From JAFGKM01 sp964408175 (GTDB lineage Bacteria > Ratteibacteria > UBA8468 > B48-G9 > JAFGKM01), in NCBI GenBank assembly GCA_964408175.1, contig CAYOYL010000032.1:1-32778 (forward strand): DNA of 32,778 nucleotides, in the 5' to 3' direction. The notes below the pieces were generated by a model. That model was not told the origin of the DNA. It made no database searches and saw only the letters and a program-made list of their open reading frames with translations. Positions 9,407 to 16,257 of the stretch are shown piece after piece. The position numbers and the translations under genes were made by a program. Numbering within the stretch: the stretch's first letter is position 1; every line of letters starts with the position of its first letter.

Positions 9407-9435
9407 ATAATACACTAAAATGGAAACCCTGTCAA
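9407..9435 (-). promoter_or_regulatory. Sigma70-type promoter for the dockerin gene
   Basis: On the minus strand TTGACA (9430-9435), a 17-base spacer and TATTAT (9407-9412). The predicted start near 9400 gives a leader of about 33 bases ahead of the ATG at 9367. Confidence 0.7.
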
Positions 9436-9541
9436 ATTTATTTCAACTCTGTCCCCATAATGGATTTGAAATGATTGTAAAGATACGTTGGCTTAATTAA
9501 ATTCAGAAAAAGAGGAGATTGCCCCCTTTTTTTATTTTCTG

Positions 9542-9830
9542 AAATTCCGACATAAGAATTATAGAATGATACGGAGAGGAAAGGAAAGAGTTGAGGTGCG
9601 AGTGTGGAAGCACAGAAGAAAGACAAGGCGAAGAGCGGAAGCGTTCTGACCAATAACCTTGCCCGGAGCTGTCTGAACTCTCCGGAGCTTGTTTTTCGGG
9701 CGCAGGAGGGTGAGTTCTCAGGGTGTCAGACTTCGCCGTAGTTCTTACCTGTGCTGGAGCCAAAGCCCGAAGGGCTGTTTCGAGCACGGAAACTGCTTTC
9801 TTTCCTCTGCATTTCCTTATGTCGGAATTT
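9542..9830. other. 289-bp inverted-repeat-bounded structured element (MITE or ncRNA candidate)
   Basis: The ends are a perfect 15-bp inverted repeat: AAATTCCGACATAAG (9542-9556) and CTTATGTCGGAATTT (9816-9830). Inside, further complementary arms are nested in order: AGAGGAAAG 9575-9583 with CTTTCCTCT 9800-9808, continued by AAAG 9585-9588 with CTTT 9796-9799; TGTG 9603-9606 with CACA 9611-9614; CCGGAG 9663-9668 with CTCCGG 9680-9685; GGTGAG 9709-9714 with CTTACC 9744-9749 (one G-T pair); GTGCT 9751-9755 with AGCAC 9783-9787; and AGCCC 9764-9768 with GGGCT 9772-9776 around a GAA loop. The result is a closed multi-branch fold. It fills most of the gap between two divergent genes and has no convincing protein. 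No clear target-site duplication is seen. Confidence 0.6.
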
Positions 9831-9847
9831 GAGTTCTCTACAAAAAC

Positions 9848-9876
9848 TTGACAGGGGATTTTATAAAGGGTAGAAT
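9848..9876 (+). promoter_or_regulatory. Sigma70-type promoter of the efflux operon
   Basis: TTGACA (9848-9853), a 17-base spacer and TAGAAT (9871-9876). The -35 is perfect; the -10 has one mismatch. The predicted start near 9883 falls inside the palindrome at 9876-9900, about 35 bases before the TetR ATG. Confidence 0.7.
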
Positions 9877-9900
9877 TGACCTTTAGACTATTTTGGTCAA
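9876..9900. promoter_or_regulatory. Candidate TetR-family operator
   Basis: A dyad TTGACC (9876-9881), 13 bases, GGTCAA (9895-9900), perfectly symmetric in its arms. It begins on the last base of the -10 box and covers the expected transcription start and the start of the leader, the typical place for an autorepressor site. The adjacent first gene of the operon is a TetR-type regulator, so autoregulation is the simplest reading; binding itself is inference. Confidence 0.55.
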
Positions 9901-9917
9901 ATGGTTGGTAATAGATA

Positions 9918-10505
9918 ATGGACGGAAAGATACAGGATGTACGGGATAGTATCATTGGGACCGCACGGGAGTTGTTTGCCCGCTACGGTTTTAAGAAAAC
10001 CACCCTGAATGATATTGCAAAGGTTCTGGGTAAGACAAAGAGTTCTATATACTACTATTTCAAGAACAAGGACGAGATATTTCAGGCGGTGGCGTATATG
10101 GAGATTGCCAAGGGGAAGGAGGAACTGAAAAAGGTTGCTGTCTTGCAGGTACCCCCTGACGAAAGGTTTGTTTTCTATATCACTGCGAGAATCTCTGTGA
10201 TACAATCTATCTCGTCTTATTACAACTTCCCGGCGGATGTATACTTTGAAAACTACAGGCTGATTGAAAGGTTAAGGGATGAGATTAATAAGGAGGAACT
10301 GCTGATAATCAGCGGTATACTGGAAGAAGGGACTCAGCAGGGACTGTTCAGCATAGAGAATGTGGCTCTTACAGCAATGAACATACTCAACATCTTGAAA
10401 GGACTGGAGTACCCCTATATGAAAGAGGAGAAGGAGGGTCAGAGGCTGAAGAGTGAAATTGACAACCTGTCTGTCCTCTTTCTAAGGGGGATGCTTAAGA
10501 GATAA
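9918..10505 (+). CDS. TetR/AcrR-family transcriptional regulator
   Basis: 195 residues, normal length for the family. The N-terminal helix-turn-helix is clear: ARELFARYGFKKTTLNDIA (about 16-34), then VLGKTKSSIYYYFKNKDEIF (36-55), where the SxYYYFKNK motif is the family's recognition helix and its flank. The rest is a helical ligand-binding domain with no close specificity signature. The gene opens an operon with TolC, MFP and RND genes, which is a common setting for a local repressor relieved by a toxic ligand or pump substrate. A palindrome overlaps its promoter (9876-9900). The Shine-Dalgarno before the ATG is weak. The stop lies 28 bp before the TolC start. Confidence 0.9.
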   Translation: MDGKIQDVRDSIIGTARELFARYGFKKTTLNDIAKVLGKTKSSIYYYFKNKDEIFQAVAYMEIAKGKEELKKVAVLQVPPDERFVFYITARISVIQSISSYYNFPADVYFENYRLIERLRDEINKEELLIISGILEEGTQQGLFSIENVALTAMNILNILKGLEYPYMKEEKEGQRLKSEIDNLSVLFLRGMLKR

Positions 10506-10533
10506 TGGCCTTTCAAGACGAATGGAGGATTAA

Positions 10534-11820
10534 GTGAAGAGGATATTTTTATTTCTGTGTCTTTCTTTTACCGTATCGGTCTTTGCAGGGGAGACCCTGA
10601 CGATTGAAAAGAGCATTGAGATTGCCATATCAAACAACCTGCAGGTAAAGGCGGTTGAAGAGAAGATTAAACAGGCAGACTACTCAAAAAAGGAGGCATA
10701 TACCTATCTTCTCCCACGGTTGTCTTCCACCTTTACCTATACCCGACTGAATGAGGCAGGTGTGATAGACTTTGCAGGGACCTCTTTCCCTGTAACTGAT
10801 GCGGACCTTTATAACCTCGGATTTGCCTTGAGCCAGCCACTATATACAGGTGGTAGGCTCAGTGCCTTATACGAACAGGCAAAGGAAAACCTGAAAGAGA
10901 CAGGGTTTGAAAAAGATACTGTTATACAAAACCTGATACTTGATGTTAAAAAGGGATATTTCTCAATACTGAAGGCAAAAAAAAGCGTCCAGACCGTTAA
11001 CAGTCTGAAGGAGATGGCTGAAGAACATCTGAAGACTGCAAAATCTCTCTTTGAGGAAGGGGTGGTCACGAAGATGGATGTCTTGAAGACAGAGGTCTTT
11101 CTTGCTGATGCCGAACAGCAGATACTACAGGCAGAGAATGCGCTCGCACTGGCAAGGTCGGGCTTCAGTTTTCTGCTAAACCTGCCGCTTTCATCTGACA
11201 TTGATGTTGAAGATGTACCTGAACGAGAGAGGAGAAGAAATACCATTGAGTACTGGACCGCACTTGCTTGTGAGCAGAGGCCCGAGTTGAAGGAACTGGA
11301 AAGTGTTGCGAGAATATACGGGTATAACATAGAGGTTGAAAAGAGCGGTTACAGACCGCAGGTCGCTCTTTTTGCCAACTACCTGTGGGACAGAGGAACG
11401 CAGAATGCTGTGGGTGAATGGGTGGACAGTTGGAACCTCGGCATCGCCCTTGAACTGGATATATGGAACTGGGGAGAGACAGGTTACAGGGTTCAAAAGG
11501 CAAGCCACCAGAAGGAAGAGATAGAAAAACAGTACGCACTTCTTCACAGGTCCATTGAACTTGAAGTGAAAGATTCCTATCTGAATCTGGAGACATCCGG
11601 CAAGCAGATAGTATCGTCAAAAAAGTCACTGGAGAAGGCGGAAGAAAATCTTCGTGTAACAAGGATTCTTTACAAAGAGGGCATGGCAACGACGACTGAT
11701 GTACTTGATGCACAGAGTGACCTGACTACCGCCAGAAGTAGTTACTACCAGGTATTGTATGACCATCAGATTGCATATGCCGAGCTTGAAAAGTCAGCGG
11801 GGGTGGTAACTAAAAAATAG
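10534..11820 (+). CDS. TolC-family outer-membrane efflux channel
   Basis: 428 residues with a signal peptide (about 1-18, ending VFAG). Two outer-membrane efflux (OEP) halves are visible: the first has the conserved YxxxGFALSQPLYTGGRL segment near residues 90-108, and the second has the WNLGIALELDIWNWGETGYRV segment near 297-317; both are followed by long coiled-coil helices rich in E, K and A. In tripartite pumps this trimer forms the outer-membrane and periplasmic exit duct. The start is GTG (10534-10536), chosen because GGAGG at 10524-10528 is well placed and it gives a proper signal peptide. It is the second gene of the tetR-tolC-mfp-rnd operon. Confidence 0.92.
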   Translation: MKRIFLFLCLSFTVSVFAGETLTIEKSIEIAISNNLQVKAVEEKIKQADYSKKEAYTYLLPRLSSTFTYTRLNEAGVIDFAGTSFPVTDADLYNLGFALSQPLYTGGRLSALYEQAKENLKETGFEKDTVIQNLILDVKKGYFSILKAKKSVQTVNSLKEMAEEHLKTAKSLFEEGVVTKMDVLKTEVFLADAEQQILQAENALALARSGFSFLLNLPLSSDIDVEDVPERERRRNTIEYWTALACEQRPELKELESVARIYGYNIEVEKSGYRPQVALFANYLWDRGTQNAVGEWVDSWNLGIALELDIWNWGETGYRVQKASHQKEEIEKQYALLHRSIELEVKDSYLNLETSGKQIVSSKKSLEKAEENLRVTRILYKEGMATTTDVLDAQSDLTTARSSYYQVLYDHQIAYAELEKSAGVVTKK

Positions 11821-11869
11821 GCGGGAGATATTAAATAGGAAACCCTCTTTACAAAAGGGAGGACAAAAG

Positions 11870-11907
11870 CACCCCTCACCTTAATCCTCTCCCCCAAGGG
11901 GAGAGGA
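11870..11907 (+). repeat. Dispersed palindromic repeat, copy B
   Basis: A 10-bp perfect stem (TCCTCTCCCC 11885-11894 and GGGGAGAGGA 11898-11907) with a 3-base loop, preceded by CACCCCTCACC. It matches copy A at 19-55 in the opposite orientation. It sits in the 130-bp gap between the TolC and adaptor genes of one operon, so it will be transcribed as a stable hairpin and could tune the relative expression of the two. There is no T-run, so full termination is not expected. Confidence 0.75.
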
Positions 11908-11950
11908 AGATGCGAGAGGGAAAAGCAGGGAGGATTCAGGAGATAAAAAG

Positions 11951-13081
11951 ATGCATACTTCACAAAAAAAGAAGGTAGTATTTTTAGTCTTGGCTGTGCT
12001 TATAATTCTATTTGTGCTAATGATGAAACAGCGGGGGCAGGAAATCTTGAATGAGGAGAAAGAGGCGACCGGAATCCCCGTCAGGGTGGCGGTTGTGGAA
12101 AGTGCTGATGTCAGGGGGACCGTCTCTGTTTCCGGAGACGTCAGGCCTTGGGCTGAGGTGACGATTTTCCCTGAGGTAGCAGGGATGGTTGAGAAGATTT
12201 TCGTAAAAGAGGGTCAATATGTCAGGAAAGGTGACCCTATCGCCGAAATAGACTATGAAAAGACTGCCCTGGCGGTAAGACAACTGGAGAGTAATCTGCA
12301 TTCTGCGGAGATTAAGATTGAGAGCCTGCGGAGAGACTATGAAAGGATGAAGAGACTCTTTGAACAGGAGGTTGTCGCCGAGAAGACGCTTGAGGATGCA
12401 AAAACCGCACTTGAAGCGGCAACCTACAGTGCTGAGAGTCTAAAGGCACAGATTGAACTCGTTGAGATACGGCTGAAAGATTCAAGGATTACTGCTCCCA
12501 TAAGCGGAGTGGTCTCAAGGAAATATATAGAGGCAGGGGAACTTGTCACTGAGGCATCAATGACGAAGAGTGACCCTCTGGTGACCATAGTGGACATTAA
12601 TAAGGTGAAGGTGGTTGTCCCCGTGGGGGAAAAAGAGATAGGAAGGGTGAAGAAAGGTCAAAGAGTAGAGATAGTGCTTGATGCCTACCCGGAGAGGCTC
12701 TTTTACGGAGAGGTCTATAATATCTTCCCTGTGATGGACCTTCAGACGAGAACTGCACAGGTTGAAATTCTTGTGAACAATTCCGGTGGAAATTTGAAGC
12801 CCGGGATGTTTTCAAGGACAGATATTATTATATCTGCACGCAGAGGTATTATTACTATTCCCGTTGAGAGTGTCATTGAGGAAGAAAACAGGAAGCATGT
12901 ATTTGTAGCAGAAGGAGACAGTACCAGATACAGAGAGATTATAACCGGGCTGGAAGAAGGGGAGAAAATAGAGGTTGTATCAGGACTTGAAAAGGGTGAC
13001 CTGCTTATTGTTGAAGGACAGCATACGGTAAAGAGTGGTGAGAGAATATATGTTGTGAACAGACAGGAGACAACAAAATGA
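11951..13081 (+). CDS. RND efflux periplasmic adaptor (membrane fusion protein)
   Basis: 376 residues. A short basic N-terminus and one membrane-spanning or signal segment (about 6-24, VVFLVLAVLIILFVLMM) anchor it to the inner membrane. Then come the barrel-sandwich (biotinyl-lipoyl-like) half motif VRPWAEVTIFPEVAGMVEKI and GQYVRKGDPIAEID (about 60-95), a coiled-coil hairpin (about 98-165), the second lipoyl half SRITAPISGVVSRKYIEAG, a beta-barrel domain and a membrane-proximal domain ending VVEGQHTVKSGERIYVV. It bridges the RND pump and TolC. The ribosome site CAGGAGAT is at 11937-11944. The stop TGA overlaps the RND start (ATGA at 13078-13081), indicating translational coupling. Confidence 0.93.
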   Translation: MHTSQKKKVVFLVLAVLIILFVLMMKQRGQEILNEEKEATGIPVRVAVVESADVRGTVSVSGDVRPWAEVTIFPEVAGMVEKIFVKEGQYVRKGDPIAEIDYEKTALAVRQLESNLHSAEIKIESLRRDYERMKRLFEQEVVAEKTLEDAKTALEAATYSAESLKAQIELVEIRLKDSRITAPISGVVSRKYIEAGELVTEASMTKSDPLVTIVDINKVKVVVPVGEKEIGRVKKGQRVEIVLDAYPERLFYGEVYNIFPVMDLQTRTAQVEILVNNSGGNLKPGMFSRTDIIISARRGIITIPVESVIEEENRKHVFVAEGDSTRYREIITGLEEGEKIEVVSGLEKGDLLIVEGQHTVKSGERIYVVNRQETTK

Positions 13082-16000
13082 ATCTTCCGGGGATAGGAGT
13101 AAAGAAACCAGTTACGACTGCAATGATTTTCTTCGGGATTATCATCCTCGGGGCAGTTTCTCTGTCACGTCTCGGGCTGGAGATGCTTCCTGATATTGAA
13201 ATCCCTACCATAATGGTTCTTACGACCTATGAAGGAGCAGGACCTGAAGAGGTTGAGGAAAGAATTACCCGGGTTGCTGAAGAGGGTCTTGCCACCGTTG
13301 AGGACCTTGACAGGATAGAAGCCTTCTCTTCTGAAGGTATATCAGGGATAACACTCAGGTTTAACTGGGGGGCGAACCTTGACAATGCTATCAATGACGT
13401 GAGAGACAAGATTGATATGGTTAAGGCGGCTCTTCCTGAGGATGCGGACGACCCTATGATACTGAAACTTGACATCTCAATGATGCCTGTCCTTGTATAT
13501 GGAGTCAGTTCTGACGAAAGGACCTTTCCCCATCTCAAAAAAATCCTTGAAGATGAGATAGGAACGCCTCTTGAAAGTGTTTCCGGAGTGGCGAGTGCAT
13601 CGGTTATGGGTGGTATGGAAAGGGCGGTCCTCGTAGAATTAAACAGCCAGAGGCTCAAAGCATACAACCTCTCTGTAAGCCAGGTGAAAGACATTCTGAG
13701 GGCATCAAACCTTTCCACCCCCGGCGGAAATATCAGGACAGGTAGTACAGACTACATTGTCAGGGTCCCGGAAGAACTTGAGTTGAGAGAGATAGAAGAT
13801 GTTGTTATATTCAACTATAACGGAGTCCCTGTAAAGATAAAAGATGTAGCTGCGGTAAGGGACGACTACAAGGAGATAACGCAGGAAACTCTTGTGAATA
13901 GACGGCCCGGTCTTATATTGATGGTTCAGAAGGAGTCTGATGCCAATACGGTAAGTGTATGCAGGGGCGTTTTCAAAAAAATGGAGGAGTTGAAGCAAAA
14001 TATCCCTTCCGACATAAAATTTCACATTGCAATGGATACTTCCGACCAGGTTATCAAGTCCATAGCAAATCTTAAGAATACGCTCTTGACGGGAGGTATA
14101 CTTGTACTTGTTATCATCTTCATGTTTCTGGGCAACCTGCGGTCTTCTCTCATAATAGCAAGTGCAATCCCGATATCCCTTATAGTTACCTTCATCTTTC
14201 TTTATATGGCAGGATATACAGTAAACATTATCTCTCTCTCTTCTCTGGCGATAGCCATAGGAATGGTTGTTGATGCTGCAATCGTGACCCATGAAAATAT
14301 CCACCGGCACCTTGAGAATGGAGAGGAACTGCAGCACTCCTGTCTTGCAGGTGGAACAGAGGTATCTGGTGCTCTCGTTGCATCTGTTTTGTGTATTGTG
14401 GCAATATTTATCCCCATAATCTTCACGGGAGGCATCACAGCTATCTTCTTTAAACAACTTGCCTATGTAACCTCAATGGCACTGCTTGCCTCACTCTTTA
14501 CTGCACTTATGCTCATCCCCATGCTCACCTCAAAATTCTTCTCTTCCAAGAAGGCCGAAGTTACCGGTTCAAAAAAGAAAAGCATTGGAGAGAAGGTATC
14601 TCTCTTCACTGATGCGTGGTTTGGGAAGATGGTCAATACTTATGAGATGTTTCTTCTCTGGGCACTCAGACACCGCAAGACAGTGATTTTGTTAAGTCTT
14701 TTCTTTCTTGTTGGAAGTCTATTTCTCACAAAATTTGTTGGTACTGCATTCATCCCTGAAACGGACGAGGGTTCAGCCGAGTTCAATATTACACTTCCTG
14801 TAGGAACAAGATATGAGAAGACAGGAGAGGTGGTTAAAAAGATAGAGGATATTATATACGAAGAGGTCCCCGAAACCGAGATGTCATACTGTCGTTATGG
14901 AGTGGGGGAGGGGGGGCTCTCTTCTCTCATAGGTGGGGAAGAAGGCTCAAATATCGGCTCGGGAGGAATCAAACTTATCTCAAAAGAGAAGAGAAACAGA
15001 ACCCCCCGGCAGATAGCGTATGACCTGAAAGACAGGCTGAATGTTTTCCCTGATACAGATGTGTTATACAGTGCAGGCGGGATGCGGTCGCTTATGTTCG
15101 GTGGGGCAAAACCAGTCTCTGTGGAACTGAGGGGGTATGACCTGATAGAGGCAAGGGAGACCTCAAGAAGAATAGCAGAGATACTTAAAGGCATAGAGGG
15201 TGTGGATGACGTGGAAATATCAAGAAAAGAGGGAAAGCCGGAACTTCAGGTACTGATAGACAGAGAGAAGGCATCCGCTCTCGGACTGAGTGTGGCGGGG
15301 ATATCCGATACCGTAGCAACCTGCTTTCAGGGTTCTGTGGCAACCTACTACAGGGAAGCCGGTGAGGAATACGATATTGAGGTAAGACTGAGAGAAGAGG
15401 ACAGGAATACGCTAAATGCTCTGGGAGACCTGCTTGTCACCCTGCCTACAGGCAGACAGATATCCCTGTCACAGATAGCAACCATAGAAAAATCCACAGG
15501 TCCCTTGAAGATAGAAAGGAAGGCAAGGGAAAGGCTCGTAAAGATAGAGGGGGAAATCTACGGGAGGGACCTGGGAGGCGTCATAAATGAAGTAAAAGGA
15601 AGTCTGAAAAGATTGAGACTGCCGCCGGGCTTCTCCATATACTTCGGCGGAGAGTTTGAGGAACAGCAGAAGAGTTTTGCACAACTGACACTTGCTCTTA
15701 TTCTGGGCATAATACTGGTATTTATGATTATGGCAAGCCAATTTGAGTCTCTGATTGACCCGTTTGTTGTTATGTTTGCCATCCCTTTTTCCCTGATTGG
15801 AGTGATATGGGCTCTTTTTCTGACAGGCAATACACTTTCCATTATTTCGTTTATCGGGCTTATTATGGTGGTGGGCGTAGGAGTGGAAACTGGTATTGTA
15901 CTGGTAAGTTTCATAAAACAACTTAGAGAGCAGGGTGTAGAACTGCATCAGGCGGTTGTGGAGGCCGGGAAGTTAAGACTCAGGCCTGTTCTTATGACTA

Positions 16001-16194
16001 CACTCACCACTGTTTTCGGGCTTATACCGCTGGCACTATCAAGGGGCGAGGGCTCGGAGATGTGGGTTCCTCTCGGGTTCTCAATCCTTGGAGGACTGGC
16101 TGTAAGTTTTTTCTTCACCCTGTTCTTTATCCCGGTACTTTACACCATCTACGAAGAGAGAATTCTGAATAGGGTGGGTAGAAATAAAAAATAG
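13078..16194 (+). CDS. RND-superfamily efflux transporter (AcrB/HAE1-like)
   Basis: 1038 residues, standard length for a hydrophobe/amphiphile efflux RND pump with twelve membrane segments and two large periplasmic loops. Clear marks: GLEMLPDIEIPTIMVLTTYEG after TM1, TM4 with AIGMVVDAAIVTHENI, RLRPVLMTTLTTVFGLIPLAL at the TM10-11 turn, and GFSILGGLAVSFFFTLFFIPVLY at TM12. Exports toxic organics or drugs using proton (or other ion) motive force through the co-encoded adaptor and TolC. The usual TM4 Asp pair is reduced to one Asp (VDA in place of VDD), and the TM10 Lys position of AcrB is occupied by Glu (VGVETGIVLV). The ion-coupling network is therefore atypical. Its substrate cannot be read from the sequence. 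Confidence 0.93.
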   Translation: MNLPGIGVKKPVTTAMIFFGIIILGAVSLSRLGLEMLPDIEIPTIMVLTTYEGAGPEEVEERITRVAEEGLATVEDLDRIEAFSSEGISGITLRFNWGANLDNAINDVRDKIDMVKAALPEDADDPMILKLDISMMPVLVYGVSSDERTFPHLKKILEDEIGTPLESVSGVASASVMGGMERAVLVELNSQRLKAYNLSVSQVKDILRASNLSTPGGNIRTGSTDYIVRVPEELELREIEDVVIFNYNGVPVKIKDVAAVRDDYKEITQETLVNRRPGLILMVQKESDANTVSVCRGVFKKMEELKQNIPSDIKFHIAMDTSDQVIKSIANLKNTLLTGGILVLVIIFMFLGNLRSSLIIASAIPISLIVTFIFLYMAGYTVNIISLSSLAIAIGMVVDAAIVTHENIHRHLENGEELQHSCLAGGTEVSGALVASVLCIVAIFIPIIFTGGITAIFFKQLAYVTSMALLASLFTALMLIPMLTSKFFSSKKAEVTGSKKKSIGEKVSLFTDAWFGKMVNTYEMFLLWALRHRKTVILLSLFFLVGSLFLTKFVGTAFIPETDEGSAEFNITLPVGTRYEKTGEVVKKIEDIIYEEVPETEMSYCRYGVGEGGLSSLIGGEEGSNIGSGGIKLISKEKRNRTPRQIAYDLKDRLNVFPDTDVLYSAGGMRSLMFGGAKPVSVELRGYDLIEARETSRRIAEILKGIEGVDDVEISRKEGKPELQVLIDREKASALGLSVAGISDTVATCFQGSVATYYREAGEEYDIEVRLREEDRNTLNALGDLLVTLPTGRQISLSQIATIEKSTGPLKIERKARERLVKIEGEIYGRDLGGVINEVKGSLKRLRLPPGFSIYFGGEFEEQQKSFAQLTLALILGIILVFMIMASQFESLIDPFVVMFAIPFSLIGVIWALFLTGNTLSIISFIGLIMVVGVGVETGIVLVSFIKQLREQGVELHQAVVEAGKLRLRPVLMTTLTTVFGLIPLALSRGEGSEMWVPLGFSILGGLAVSFFFTLFFIPVLYTIYEERILNRVGRNKK

Positions 16195-16211
16195 GTAATA
16201 GGTCTTCGTGT

Positions 16212-16241
16212 TCTCCTTTGGGGAAAAGGGGAAAAGGAGAT
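16212..16241. repeat. Palindromic G/A-rich intergenic repeat
   Basis: TCTCCTTT at 16212-16219 and AAAGGAGA at 16233-16240 form an imperfectly spaced dyad around a GGGGAAAAGGGG core, in the 63-bp gap between the RND gene and the amidohydrolase gene. It resembles, but is not the same as, copies A and B. Its 3' flank supplies the GGGAGGGG that serves as the Shine-Dalgarno of the next gene. Confidence 0.45.
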
Positions 16242-16257
16242 TTGGGAGGGGAACGAG

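Larger units (their letters stand above)
9368..9917. other. Divergent intergenic region, no protein gene
   Basis: This 550-bp spacer separates the minus-strand dockerin gene from the plus-strand efflux operon. It holds the dockerin promoter, a T-rich imperfect hairpin around 9501-9542 (TTCAGAAAA pairing with TTTTCTGAA), the 289-bp structured element at 9542-9830, and the efflux promoter and operator at 9848-9900. Open frames of up to 150 codons cross it on the minus strand, but they run through the palindromic element and into the TetR promoter, lack ribosome-binding sites and show no protein family signature. Confidence 0.7.

Noticed and set aside
9542..9830. RNase P RNA, tmRNA, 6S RNA or an IscB-type guide RNA
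   Set aside because: The conserved core sequences of these families were looked for on both strands and are not present; no IscB or TnpB gene is nearby.
9503..9955. A 150-codon open frame on the minus strand across the spacer before the TetR gene
   Set aside because: It runs through the inverted-repeat element and the TetR promoter and start, has no ribosome site, and its sequence is of low-complexity, Ser/Pro-rich shadow type.
13705..14457. A 250-codon minus-strand frame inside the RND gene
   Set aside because: Antisense to the conserved TM4 region of the transporter; Cys/Tyr-rich composition typical of a reverse-strand artefact.
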